A stretch of DNA of 64,000 bases from Puccinia triticina (Eukaryota > Basidiomycota > Pucciniomycetes > Pucciniales > Pucciniaceae), in NCBI RefSeq assembly GCF_026914185.1, contig NC_070560.1, positions 6,005,501 to 6,069,500 of the forward strand, in the 5' to 3' direction. Position 1 is the first letter of the stretch. Each line of letters begins with the position of its first letter. The position numbers were made by a program, and so were the translations under genes. Shown here piece after piece: positions 20,868 through 30,940 of this stretch. Under the pieces are notes generated by a model. The model saw nothing but the letters and a program-made list of their open reading frames with translations. It ran no database searches and was not told where the DNA came from.

Positions 20868-22735
20868 GTGCCCACGATGGATTTGCCAATGCGGAGCGGA
20901 ACGTCCTCAGCGACACCGACCAGTTCACAGGCTTGATTGCCAATTCCGTAGACTGCTGAACTAAAGTTGACGCGCGGGCTAATATTGAACTTGTTAGCCA
21001 TCACGTCCGAGATAAGGTTAAGCTGGGATCCCGAATCCACCAAAGGAGATGCATTACTCTCCTCGTCTCCCACCAAGCACGGCAAATAGCCCAACGGGCA
21101 CGAGTAGAGCCGCGGCTCAAATCCGTTCGCCTTGAAATCCACGCCCTCAGCCAGAGTACCCGAAGAGACCTTCAGCTCCTCCGCTCCAACCTCGACGCGC
21201 TTGCGCGATACCCATCGCTTCATGCCTTCCGCAACAGACGGCGCCACCGCTAAAAGCTCCGAAACCGACAAATCCGGAACCTTGAGACCAGAGATCTTCT
21301 TGAGCACGCCTTCGACGGCGTTTGGATGATCCTTGGAGATACCGCGCTCGAAGCGCACCTTGGGCGCAGCGCTAGCAGGCTTGGCTGGCTGCTCGGAAGA
21401 AGACTGCTCGGGAGGAGAAGGGTCCGCGATCGGAGAAGCAGGAACCCTCTCAAACAATTCAGCTTCCATTTCTGAGTCATCTACTTCAGAATTGGGAGCA
21501 CGCGCCGTAGACTTTTTAACCGGCTTCCGCACGGCTGAAGGAGGAACCGCAGGCGCCTTGTAAGGATTTGGAGCCTCGTGCTTCTTTCGCGCAGGATCCG
21601 CCTCGTAGGATCCAGAAAAAGACTGCGAAGTGACAGCCGGGGGGTACCAGGGATCGAGGGAGCCACACGTAGCGCGGAATTCCGGCGTGACTACGCTAGC
21701 GGTAGGGGGAGGTTGGAAAGAGGCGACCACATGACGAATGGGCCGCGAGGAATCGAAAGGGATAAGTGCCCCGTTGGGCAAGAAGAAATTGTTGCCCTTC
21801 TGCTCGACCAGATTGGCTTCTTTGTCTTTCTTGAGCTCGAAACAGCGTCCGGTACCGTGCCCTTCACGGTGACAGTAGTAGCAAACCAAAGGACCGCGCT
21901 CCGCCGGCGGTACCTTGCCAGAGGACTGAGGAGGCTGAGCACCGTATTTCTTCTCCAAGCGCTGCTCAAAAGATTGCAGCATCTGGGAGATGTCGTCGAT
22001 GGTAGCGGGTGGCTTCTCTGACGCGGCGGGAGCTTTAGGGCGACGATCTTGCTCAATCTTCCGCATGACGTCGTTGGCCTGCTGAAAAGGACCTGCGGGA
22101 ACAGGTGAAGAAGTCCTTGCGTCTTCAAAAGTCAAAGCCGTTTGGCCTTTCATCACCTCCGCGACCGCGGTCTTCAAGATCTCGAAAGCGGGAAGCTTAA
22201 ATCGGTTATCAAGAGTAGTGATCATAGTGTTAGACTTGATCAGGTGATCTCTAACGCGCTCCTGAACTCCACTTGACAGCGATCGATAATAGAGAGTCCG
22301 AATTTCCTCCACTGAGTCAATATGGGCTTTGCGAAGAAGATAGGATTGTATCGGCTCCCAGACGCGCCGAAAGTCTTGATAATCCACCACAGACGAGACC
22401 CCACCCTTAGCAATCCACGATTGAGCCAAGGTCTCTAAATTCGGCAAGGTGAAACGCGCCGTGTCGACCTGGCCCCAGTACGCGAGCATGGCAGCCTTGA
22501 GCGAAGTCCAATTCGGCGGGTCGTACCCGTCAAGAGTCTCCAACACGTCCTTGACCTCAACCTTGCGCACAAAGAAACGCACTTGCTGCGCCATGTCAAA
22601 CTCTGACGCGCCGTCCAAGTCCGCGGCCAGCTGGTAATCCGCTAGAAACCGCTCGACATGCGTACCGTCGAAACCCAAGCCTTTGTCCTGAGGCTTGATC
22701 TTCACGCGCCTTGCGCCTTCTACTGGGTCGGCCAT
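20600..22735 (-). CDS. gag: Gypsy gag-protease polyprotein
   Basis: 711 aa from the ATG at 22735 (MADPVEGARR), chosen because it follows the module D acceptor by 20 nt. The capsid-like N-terminal half (GFDGTHVERFLADYQLAADL, WTSLKAAMLAYWGQVD) is followed by one CCHC knuckle CYYCHREGHGTGRC near residue 300. A long Pro/Ser linker leads to a retropepsin domain with the active site LVDSGSQLNLIS and the C-terminal signature MILGRPFLMDFDATLSF. Gag packages the RNA and the protease matures the polyprotein. The protease is fused to gag rather than pol. The ORF is intact and overlaps the pol frame at its end. Confidence 0.9.
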   Translation of the reverse strand: MADPVEGARRVKIKPQDKGLGFDGTHVERFLADYQLAADLDGASEFDMAQQVRFFVRKVEVKDVLETLDGYDPPNWTSLKAAMLAYWGQVDTARFTLPNLETLAQSWIAKGGVSSVVDYQDFRRVWEPIQSYLLRKAHIDSVEEIRTLYYRSLSSGVQERVRDHLIKSNTMITTLDNRFKLPAFEILKTAVAEVMKGQTALTFEDARTSSPVPAGPFQQANDVMRKIEQDRRPKAPAASEKPPATIDDISQMLQSFEQRLEKKYGAQPPQSSGKVPPAERGPLVCYYCHREGHGTGRCFELKKDKEANLVEQKGNNFFLPNGALIPFDSSRPIRHVVASFQPPPTASVVTPEFRATCGSLDPWYPPAVTSQSFSGSYEADPARKKHEAPNPYKAPAVPPSAVRKPVKKSTARAPNSEVDDSEMEAELFERVPASPIADPSPPEQSSSEQPAKPASAAPKVRFERGISKDHPNAVEGVLKKISGLKVPDLSVSELLAVAPSVAEGMKRWVSRKRVEVGAEELKVSSGTLAEGVDFKANGFEPRLYSCPLGYLPCLVGDEESNASPLVDSGSQLNLISDVMANKFNISPRVNFSSAVYGIGNQACELVGVAEDVPLRIGKSIVGTCHFWITRMAGPMILGRPFLMDFDATLSFSAEVGERILLPDSNGRRIEVSLCATDSGRWEREFPGNGKKAILTRSNTARDDPIEGRHFL

Positions 22736-22755
22736 CGCAAGCGAGGAAAAGAGAC

Positions 22756-22866
22756 CTGATTGGAAAAGAGTATGGGAAAAATTCGAGTGGCTCACAGCGG
22801 TGGCTAAAGTAATGCTTTGACTTGTGTAGCAGACGCCCTGGAGGTGCACAAACTGGGAGGACTTAC
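22756..22866 (-). other. Intron-like module D (5' leader of gag)
   Basis: 111 nt on the minus strand, GTAAGT at 22866-22861 and acceptor CTTTTCCAATCAG ending at 22756. It lies in the leader between the primer-binding site and the gag ATG. It shares the CTCCCA...TGCACCTCC and TGTGAGC blocks of modules A, B and C. Confidence 0.55.
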
Positions 22867-22953
22867 TTCTAAGCTCCTATGCCTCCGCCGCTGAACACTA
22901 AAAAAAAAAAAAAAAGAAAGAAAGAAAAGAAAGAAGAAAGAGGACCGCCAAGC

Positions 22954-23026
22954 GTCTCGAGACCGTGAAAAATCGGCGAGACTGTAAATCTTGAGGTCGC
23001 TGGTTCGATCCCGGCTCGGGGGACCA
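22954..23026 (+). other. tRNA-Tyr-like sequence forming an extended primer-binding site
   Basis: On the plus strand this 73-nt sequence ends in GGGGGA-CCA, two bases before the LTR. It has a T-arm GCTGG-TTCGATC-CCGGC and an anticodon arm CGAGA-CTGTAAA-TCTTG with anticodon GTA (Tyr). A 5' strand GTCTCGA can pair with TCGGGGG at six of seven positions. The D-arm is degenerate (CCG...CGG). The element sense strand is the complement, so TGGTCCCCCGAGCC after the LTR is the primer-binding site. CCA is not encoded in eukaryotic tRNA genes, and eukaryotic tRNA-Tyr genes normally have an intron, absent here. The sequence was therefore probably copied from mature tRNA. Confidence 0.75.
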
Positions 23027-23028
23027 AA

Positions 23029-23956
23029 TGTGGAACTCCGTCCGTGCCAGGCGGCGGCAGTTGTTGGAGGGGAAAAAGTGGGGGGATGCCCTCCGGGGAT
23101 GGTCGCAGGAAGATGTGGGGATCTGTGAGCGATGAGGTATGGGGGTTTGATTTACGACGGCGTTGAGCGCGCGTCGGCGGGTTGTTGGTTGGAAAGAGAT
23201 GAGAGTAAGAGGAACAAGGAGCCAGGAGGCCGGCACCGAAGGAGCAGAAAAAAAGAAAGTTGGCCGGGAAAGCCGGCTGATTAGGAAAATGAGGGATGAT
23301 GGGGATCGTTGGAAGAGCGCTGAAGGCGCGGGATCACAAAAGACTAAGATGGAAGGAGTACGCCGCGTGCGCGATAAGAGAGTCGAGGTCGGAGAATGAC
23401 CAGAATACCGGGATCAATAAGCTCAGTAGCGCGTCGAAGGGCGCCGAAGATCTGGATCAATAAAATTCTGATGAGATTCCCTAAGGTTCAGAGATAGTCC
23501 CATACCGCCCCATCGCCTGAGTTCGGGCTGAACTCAGACTCCGGGGTTGTGGCATGCTGCGGGACAGCTCATCATGCCCCGCGCGCGCAACAAACACAAA
23601 AGGAGAGGAAACAGACAAAAAGGAACAAAACCAAAACAAAACCAAACAGAACAAACAAAACTCAGACAAAACCAACCCACCACATAGCCAGACCATCCAA
23701 CACGCGCAGATAAGAAACAAAACAACAGACAAGAGTAGAAATAAAGAAAAGAAAGAAAATGAGAAAATGGTACAAAGCTACATAGAGGAAAAGAAAACCT
23801 GCGCGCCAGAACGTGCGTGCCCGCCTGAGATCCAGAGAGATTGAGTCCTGACACGCGCCACGCCAGGGAAAATTGATCCTCCACGCGTCTTGAGGTCTTC
23901 CGCGCGCCATCACGAATTTTGATCTTGACACCGCGTGTACCAGATAGCGCACCACA
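23029..23956 (-). repeat. Gypsy 5' LTR
   Basis: 928 bp, almost identical to the copy at 15636. It should hold the promoter for minus-strand transcription. Confidence 0.93.
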
Positions 23957-24780
23957 ACGGCCAGCCTAAAATACTTCCGCCATCCAATACCCGGCCCGGC
24001 TCCGAAAAACTGGGCACCTCCACATTAAAAGAAGCCTAGCGGCAGCGGGGAGACCAACAACCTGAGGTTTTGAGAGTGTGAGAAGACAAGCTTGCAGAGA
24101 ACAAAGCCGCACCTGCAGCCAGGTAACAAAGTTGCACGTGCAGCCAAGAAAGGTGCACGTCCAGCCATGGAACAAGCCGAGCTATTGACCAAACGGGAGC
24201 AGAGGACTATTGAATGTTCCTGAGTGAAGAATGAGCGAAGAAATCAATATGCACACAAGACTGGATCAATGCCAGCAAGCTAGATTCCACCCAGATGGTT
24301 TTAGATTGTCAGCCTCTGTGATACCAAGGACTACTCCTTCTAGCTAGACCTGGTGTCAAACTAAGATAAAAGAGGATAAACCTCTGGTACAAAAGTCCCA
24401 GGGATAATTCCAATGACACATTGGTAACTATGGTGTGAGAATGATGGGAAAAAGAGTGTAATTACATTAATAAAATTAATTTAAGAGGGGACTGATAAAT
24501 CAGGGGTGGTTTAATTCCTCAAAGGTATTGTGCAAAAGCAGAGTATTAAGGTACCTGAAACACACTGGGGCCTGTAAGCAGGTGGGGTTTAAATCCCAGT
24601 AAAGAATGGTGGAGAATCTCAAGAGAAGGGGCTTAAAATTACTAGCAAAAAGCCCTTAATTAACGTCTTGAGGTTCTACACCATGGGAGCATAATTTTCA
24701 AATTTTGTTGTCAAACTGCCCAAGGCAATAATTCAACATTGATTTTCCGCAGCTATGGTAAAAACTGGTCCCATTTATTG
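23957..24780. other. Unannotated stretch between gypsy and copia elements
   Basis: No open frame or known motif is recognised in this 824-bp piece. A purine-rich region around 24440-24680 lacks structure I can name. Confidence 0.35.
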
Positions 24781-24874
24781 TGTTGTGAATGCCTGCAGTT
24801 AATTTCTCCTTCCTGCCCGCCTATTGACTCCATGATACTCCCAACGTGGAGTTTGTCCACCGCACTCCACTACA
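24781..24874 (-). repeat. 94-bp terminal repeat, left copy (possible 3' LTR)
   Basis: Matches 30941-31034 with a handful of differences. On the minus strand it is preceded by a purine-rich GGAGTTTGAGGGTGGA that could serve as polypurine tract. Confidence 0.5.
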
Positions 24875-25007
24875 TCCACCCTCAAACTCCACACCTGTAG
24901 ATACAAAAGCATTTGAAAAGAGAAAACAAATTGAAAACTCAAATGAGAGGAAAGGAGCATAGTGATATTTGAAAACATTCAGCAGGAAAGAGAGAAATAC
25001 ATTTCAG

Positions 25008-25304
25008 TCACATGAAGATTTTGTTCATTGATGCCATGTGAAGATTTGCCTGCGGAGGTTTGGTGAAGAAATCCGCCAAGTTGTCAGATGTTGCCACCCA
25101 TTGTAATCCAATGTTGTGTTCCCTTACTGTGTCATTGACAAAAAAGAAATTCCTTTTGAGACTTTTCATGCAAACTTTTGATGTGTTGTTGTCAGATACT
25201 AGGACCGCCACACTGTTGTCGCAGTTGATCTTGAGTTTTGGATTAATGTTGAGTGATTTGATGATTGGTATTAGAAAAAGAAGAAAATTGACTGATGATC
25301 CAAG
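25008..25304 (-). pseudogene. Copia RNase H, C-terminal part
   Basis: Encodes KINCDNSVAVLVSDNNTSK, KRNFFFVNDTVREHNIGLQW and ADFFTKPP, the classic end of a Ty1/copia polyprotein. It is separated from its N-terminal half by the MITE at 25305-25940. Confidence 0.85.
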
Positions 25305-25940
25305 CAAGGGTGGGCCGTTACGTTACCCGTAATTGGGAACGTAACTGTAACGTAACTTTTAAAGTTATGTTACCCAGTAGGTACAGATACCTTGATTTTA
25401 GTTACGATATCTGCTGCAGAAAAAGGGCTGTTTATTTTCTAGTTACGTTACCCAGAAGCTTTAAACAAAATGGGTTACGTTACAGTTTTGCCCAAATTTG
25501 GGTAACTTTGCCATAACTTCCCAAGAGAAATGACTATTTGTGGGTTTTTTTGTTCAATATGAGTACGTATTGGGCTCAAGTTGATGTAAAACAGCCACTG
25601 ATGCCAGTTTCTGCCCAGGGTGTCAGGTCAAAATAGGTGCACAGTGAGGATTGAACCCGCAACCTGCATGTTGAAAACATACAAGTGGCAAGCACTAACC
25701 ATTATGCTAAATTCATTATTCAAATGAACCATTTTTTGAGAATATTGAACAAAAAATGTCCACCCCAAAAAAGTTACGTTATCCAAAACCTCCAAAACTC
25801 CAAAATAAAAAAAGTTACTTTACGTTACGTTACTCAAAAAAAATGTTACGTTACCCAAATGGCTAATTTGGATAACTAAAAAAAAGTTACGGTATCCAAT
25901 TAGCCCTCCGTAACGTACTGTAACGTAACTGCCCACCCTT
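25305..25940. mobile_element. hAT-type MITE inserted in copia RNase H
   Basis: The termini CAAGGGTGGGCCGTTACGTT and AACGTAACTGCCCACCCTT are inverted repeats. They are flanked by GATCCAAG (25297-25304) and GATCCGAG (25941-25948), an 8-bp duplication with one mismatch, typical of hAT. The interior repeats GTTACGTTAC on both strands. Removing it rejoins the two halves of the copia RNase H frame. Confidence 0.75.
25620..25715 (-). repeat. tRNA-like (Glu-type anticodon) segment within the MITE
   Basis: The minus strand has an A-box-like TAGCATAATGG and a B-box-like GGTTCAATCCT. Between them is an anticodon stem GTATG/CATGC with loop TTTTCAA (anticodon TTC). The acceptor stem does not pair, so this is a pseudo-tRNA or SINE fragment, not a gene. 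Confidence 0.4.
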
Positions 25941-25948
25941 GATCCGAG

Positions 25949-26116
25949 TGAAATGAATTTTGCAGCGCATGTTGATGTTGCAACCACCTTTAGACGACGT
26001 GATCCCCATGCCACCGGGCTGCCAAACAGCGTGATTATGAAACCGGATGTGGAGCGTTGAAATTCCCCACCCCAGTTTGCGTCAACCCATGAGATCAGTT
26101 CATCACCTAGCCCCAT
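25949..26116 (-). pseudogene. Copia RNase H, N-terminal part
   Basis: Encodes LISWVDANWGGEFQRSTSGF and a VAWGSRRLKVVATST block, followed directly by the MITE insertion. A 24-bp tandem duplication (CATGAGATCAGTTCATCACC) lies at 26089-26137. Confidence 0.8.
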
Positions 26117-26202
26117 GAGATCAGTTCATCACCTAGCGGACGTAGTCAGAGCCGTTTTGTTCTGGTTGTGTTGATGTATTGAACCAAGTGAGAAAGAGAG
26201 TT

Positions 26203-27462
26203 CTAGTGTGAGTCATTTGGATTTGAGCTAAATCTCGCCAAGTAATTGACCACAAAGCTTATGTCCGGTTGAGTCCCTAGAGCCAAGTAATTGATAGAGC
26301 CAATCAATGATTGATATAAAGTCGCCAATACCGGTTCCCCCCATGATGTTGTAAGGTTCTTGCCCGATAAAGGAGTGTGAATCAGGATCAGATTTTGGTT
26401 GACTTCTTCTTTGTACTTTGTGACAAGTTGATCAATGAGTTGATGTTGACTGAGGAGAATGGAATCATCTTCATATTCAAGGCAAATTCCGACCAGTTTG
26501 TCGGGTTTAGAATCCCATTTTACCCTCAAGCTTGACTCCATCTTTTCCCTTAACAGCTTGATTTCGGATTGCTGATTTCCAAAAACAATCCCATCATCAA
26601 CATGAATCCATACAATAATGGTTGAATTCCCCTTCCTATATCTGTATAAACACTCCTCAACTTCATCGCAATCAAAACCCCAACCGTGTAGCAGGCCCTT
26701 GAGGTGCTTCCACCAGCAGCGGCTTGCCTGACATGTTCCGTATAGTGCTTTCTTGAGACTTAGGACTTTGCCGGCAAGATGAGGAAATAAGTCTAATGGA
26801 GGATCCACGTATATGGTCTTGTTGATGGGGCTATGGACGAATGCCCCAGTGATGTCAAATGAGTTTATGACCCAACAGTTCCTTACGGCCAAGTTGAGTA
26901 GAACTTGTAGTGTCAAGAGTGAAGCTGTTGGAGCAAAGGTAGAACGGACATCTTTGCCTAACCTTTGTTTGAAGTCTCTAACTATGAATCGTGCTTTTAG
27001 CTTGTTGATGGAGCTGTCAGTATTACACTTGATGTCAAAAACAAATTGTGTGCCAATTGAGTGCTTGTTGTCTTTATCTTCAATTTTGAAAGTGTTGACC
27101 TCCTCCAATTGGGACCATTCAGACATGCACGCCTTTCGCCACTCTCCCAAGGCTGGAGAACGGAGTGCCGCTTTGAGGGTAGTCGGAATTTCAGTGTTGG
27201 ATATTGCTTGAAGGGTATCCACTTGACTGTCTTGGTATTCACAGATTTCTTTTGTGTGTTCATGTCCAAGTTTCAGAACTCTACGGGCAGTAGGATTGTT
27301 AGCAAGAGTAGACGGTGGAGGAAAAATTGGTTTTCCTTGGAAATCAAGGAAGGTGGCACACTCTGAGTTAACCACTTTTTGTGTTGTTGGATTCCAAAAA
27401 AGCCATCCTCTTTCATCATCTCGATATCCCACCAGGTAACCCGTCCAACCCCGCATATCCAA
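26203..27462 (-). pseudogene. Copia integrase C-terminus and reverse transcriptase
   Basis: The uninterrupted 419-codon frame begins in the integrase tail (GWTGYLVGYRDDERGWLFWN). It covers the RT palm and fingers (KLKARFIVRDFKQRLGKDV, VINSFDITGAFVHSPI, KALYGTCQASRCWWKHL) with catalytic IHVDDG. It ends at PDISFVVNYLARFSSNPN, at the RT-RNase H border. The 5' end is cut by the solo LTR at 27470. Confidence 0.9.
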
Positions 27463-27469
27463 CTTGCGG

Positions 27470-28126
27470 TGTGGAACTCCTACCGTGCCAGGCGGTAGGC
27501 AGTTGTTGGAGGGGAATGGGGAAAAGAAAACTGTGTGCCCTCCAGGGTGATGGTCGGGATGAGCAATGAGGATTGGTTAAGCAATGAGGTTTGGGGGGGG
27601 AAAGATTTTACAACGGCGTTGAGCGCGCGTCAACGGTTTGTTGTTTTTGAGGGAAGAAGAAAGCCAGGAACAGGGAAGAGACTCTGGGGATCAACAAGAT
27701 TCAGTATGGCGCTTTGGAGGGCTTCTGATAATGAGCAATAAACTTCTGATGGATTCCTAATGGGATCAGCTAGGTTCCATTCCCCCCTTCCTCTGAGTTC
27801 GTGGGCGAACTCAGACTCCGGGAGGCGCTGCGCACTGCGGACCCATCATCACGCCCCGCACACGTGCACACACAGAAAACAAGGAAAACAAAACCCAACA
27901 CCAACAACAAAAAGAGGAAGAAAAACAACCCTCCCCACAATCAACCATCCAACACGCGCAAAGAAGAAAAAAAAGACAAGGAAAGGAAAGAAAGAAAGAA
28001 GAAGAAGGGGGAAAGAAAGAGATTAGAGGACAAAACTACATAGGAAGAAAAGAGTTCCTGCGCACCGTAGCACTCTTGAGGGTAGAAATATTGATCTTGA
28101 GGCCCTGTACCAGATTGACCACCACA
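27470..28126 (-). repeat. Solo LTR of a gypsy-family relative inside copia integrase
   Basis: Starts TGTGGAACTCC and ends CCACCACA, with patches shared with the 928-bp gypsy LTRs (GTGCCAGGCGG, CAGTTGTTGGAGGGGA, GAACTCAGACTCCGGG, CATCCAACACGCGCA). It is about 270 bp shorter and clearly diverged. Flanks GCGG and GCAG may be a decayed 4-bp duplication. It splits the copia integrase frame. Confidence 0.8.
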
Positions 28127-28567
28127 GCAGTGCCTTTCTTTCGGAATGTGAACCGCTACCCGTGCTCCAAATGGATAAAATGATTCTGCATCTGGTTGCT
28201 GGCCAGACCATAATTCCAGGGGAGTTGACTTGCAATGTTGGTTAGATATCCGGTTGACAAGAAAACAAGTGCAACGGTACGCGTAGGACCAAAGTTTGGA
28301 GGGCAATTCAGAGTGTGTAAGAGTCGATCAAGCAATATTGCCAAGTGTGCGGTTGAGTCTCTCAGCCTTGGAGTTTTTTTCAGAGGTGTAGGGTGATGTA
28401 AAGATTAATTTGGAAACAATAGAATCTAGATATTGTGATAAAGGTTGAACAGTATACTCTTTGGCATTTTTGCAGCAAATAAACTTGGGGGCCAAGTTGA
28501 AATTGAGTACCATTTTCTTAATAAGAGCAATTATAATATGCGGAACTTTGGCGCAAGTCTTCATGGG
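28127..28567 (-). pseudogene. Copia integrase, central part (frameshifted)
   Basis: Two overlapping frames together encode IIIALIKKMVLNFNLAPKF, NSKAERLNRTL and MPSKLWSYAYRCTCFLVNRI-type integrase blocks. At least one frameshift lies near 28340. Confidence 0.75.
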
Positions 28568-29332
28568 AAAAACAAATGAATAGTAGTGACGTGGTCACGT
28601 ATGGTGAGAAGAAAGCGGTTGCCAGATATGTTGGGGTCAAATGGTCCCATAACATTGGTGAATAGCAGATCGAGTTGGTTATCCTGTGGAATGATTTCCA
28701 GCAGAGAATGTCGTCTATGTTCACTCTTGGTTTGCTTGCAGGTCTTGCATATAAATGGCTGCCTAGATTTTGAATCAAAGGATGGGACAAAACGGCGGAG
28801 AAAATCTTTGATGATGGTGTCCAATACATGCCCAAGACAAAAGTTCCAGTCGTAGGCCGGGGAGATGATTCTTGAGGATGATTGCGTGGAAAATTGGTTG
28901 GCAGACGGACCAAAAAAAATAAATGAATTTGCATTTATGATCCAGGAGCGGTTATGATAATGAGCAGTGATTGACGCAAAAGGAGAAGTTAAAATGATAT
29001 CATGATTAGGAAGAAAGTGCGGCTGAAATCCTGAGTCGATAAGTTGGCCTAGACTAATGAGAGTTCCCTTCATTTCTGGGCTGAACAGCACCTGCAGAAT
29101 GGTTAGGGTACCATCCCCATTGGCCATCTTCAGGTGACCACTGTGGGTTGCCCTCATGAATCCCATGGAAGAGGCAAGATTCAGTTTGATATTTGGTTGA
29201 AGTGGACGGAGATCAGAGAATAAGTGAAAAGATTTGCTCACATGGTGGGTCGCCCCAGAATCCAAAACCGTGCCAACGCCAGCGGCACCATTTGCATCCG
29301 CGCCCACCGCTGATTGAACTTCCACATTTTTG
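28561..29332 (-). pseudogene. Copia protease, pre-integrase and integrase N-terminus
   Basis: The protease active site is VLDSGATHHVSKSF. It is followed by the pre-integrase block (CLGHVLDTIIKDFL), the zinc-binding CKTCKQTKSEHRRH and MGPFDPNISGNRFLLTIRDH of the integrase core. The frame is open upstream to 29790, but the gag zinc knuckle lies in another frame. Confidence 0.8.
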
Positions 29333-30625
29333 TCAATGCCGGTGGGTGGGTCGTTTGGTGGTGCGGCTTGACGGGCAAAACCAGAAGCGGGGCAACCGTG
29401 CGATGGAGTGTTGGGCGGGGGCAGCTTTGGCATCACTGCGGAGCATTGGACAAGACGATCTCCAATGACCTTGCACTCCGCAATATGAGCACAGTTTCCC
29501 GTTGAAAATAGACGGATTGGTTGGACCTTGATTTCCCTTCTGGATGTTGTTGATGGCAGCTGATATGTCGTCAATGGTAGGGTTACCCGGCCGTCCAACT
29601 TGTTGTTGTTGAGGTGTTGACTGATTTGTTGATTGAGGATGACAAGATGGGATTTGACCTTGGTATTGATGCATGGAATTGTGTTGACAATGTCCGTTCC
29701 AGTTCGCCTGGTTGTTTGGTTGTGTATTTGTAAACGATCGGAATACAGATACATTTGGCAATTGATTGCTGTTGAAACGGTTGCTCTCATCGTATGCTGA
29801 ATTGATAATCATCTGGATTTTGCAAGCCGTAGCGTCCTTTTTTTCTCCCAGTTGAAAGGATATGTTTTGGAAGAGCTGAGATCAAGACATGGTCGATGGG
29901 GCCGGCGCAACTGCTTGGAGAATGAGACCCTCAACCAAAGGTGGCAATGCTGCCTGAGCGTTTTTGAGATCCGCGGATACATCAAAAAGCTTGTTAAACA
30001 AGCCTTGGACTTGTGATGGATTGGTTGAGGGACCAGAAATCTTGAACTTGAGTAACCAATCAATAAGCTCCATCTGCCTGAAGCGGATTGTTCCCTGGAA
30101 ATTGGACTGCACAGCTTCAAAAGCATTGGTTCCCTTTGTGTATCTGTTGACAAGCGATGAAAGTTTGTCATGGACCGTGATTTGTACGAGATACAGAAGA
30201 CATGTTTCTTCTTGAGCAAAGAGTTTTGTGAAGTTCTCCCAATTCTTGAAGAAAGCCGCATGTCCAAGTGTCAGTAGAATTACTCAGGAGATATCCCTTT
30301 TCCACTTGTTGAAGTTTGACCCGTCCGCCAAAAGTTTTTTGATTTTGGATTTGTAAACGCTGGGTTGTTGTAAAAATTTATTCCTGGGAGAAATGTTGAT
30401 TGCGGCATTTTGTGACATGGAAGTAGTGTTTAGCTCTGGGGTTGGTAAGACATCCGAGATGGTTGTTGATTGTTCTGACAGAGAGTGTAGCGGCGATGTT
30501 TCTGGAGTGGATGGTTCCCGAGGTGTGTTGGTTTTAGGCTGATATGCCGGTGTCGGAATGATAATTGAAAACGGTAGGCCGAAAGGGTTTTGAACTATGC
30601 AGTTGTCAGTCAAGATTGGGGCCAA
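29333..30625 (-). pseudogene. Copia gag (UBN2-like), several frameshifts
   Basis: Pieces in three frames: the start with LLADGSNFNKWKRDIS (30284-30625), a middle piece QGTIRFRQMELIDWLLKFKI ... LPPLVEGLILQA (29882-30112), and a Gln/Asn-rich tail with the knuckle CSYCGVQGHWRSSC (29333-29812). This is the capsid region of a Ty1/copia element with multiple lesions. Confidence 0.75.
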
Positions 30626-30940
30626 TGGTGTTGCGCCTTTGTCGATGTGCCGTGTGATTACTTTTGAAAAAATTAAAGAGATTGATGATACAAAAGGAGA
30701 TGGGGGATGGTTGTTGTCAAGAGGGTCTGGCTTCTCCTTGACTGGTGACGGAGGTAATGGAGGAAGATTCAGAAGAGCCTTATACGCCTTTGTTTGCTTG
30801 TGTTGGTGGAGGTAGTGGTCCTGCTAGTTCTGGTTGTTCTCAACAAGTTTTTACCATAAACCATAAACCAAGCCAAAGTGTGCCAAAGGTTGATGGAAGC
30901 AAGCTAGCATTGTGGTAGAGTGAAGACCCTTAATCTATTG

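Larger units (their letters stand above)
15636..23956 (-). mobile_element. Young, apparently intact Ty3/gypsy LTR retrotransposon
   Basis: The element is 8321 bp with 928-bp LTRs (15636-16563 and 23029-23956) that differ at one position as far as I can see (T at about 16335, G in the other copy). ACGG flanks both ends (15632-15635 and 23957-23960), a 4-bp target duplication. Transcription runs on the minus strand. The order is 5' LTR, tRNA-Tyr primer-binding region, gag-protease, pol (RT, RNase H, integrase), polypurine tract (complement of 16564-16576), 3' LTR. Both ORFs are uninterrupted. RT-RH before IN is the Ty3/gypsy order. No chromodomain is visible at the integrase C-terminus. Four related intron-like modules lie at ORF borders. 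A diverged solo LTR of the same family is at 27470-28126. Confidence 0.93.

Noticed and set aside
22954..23026. Functional tRNA-Tyr gene
   Set aside because: D-arm is degenerate, CCA is encoded and no intron is present; position against the LTR fits a primer-binding region better.
22898..23236. Minus-strand frame containing EPGSNQRPQDLQSR
   Set aside because: This peptide is the usual translation of the antisense of a tRNA; it comes from the primer-binding region and LTR, not from a gene.
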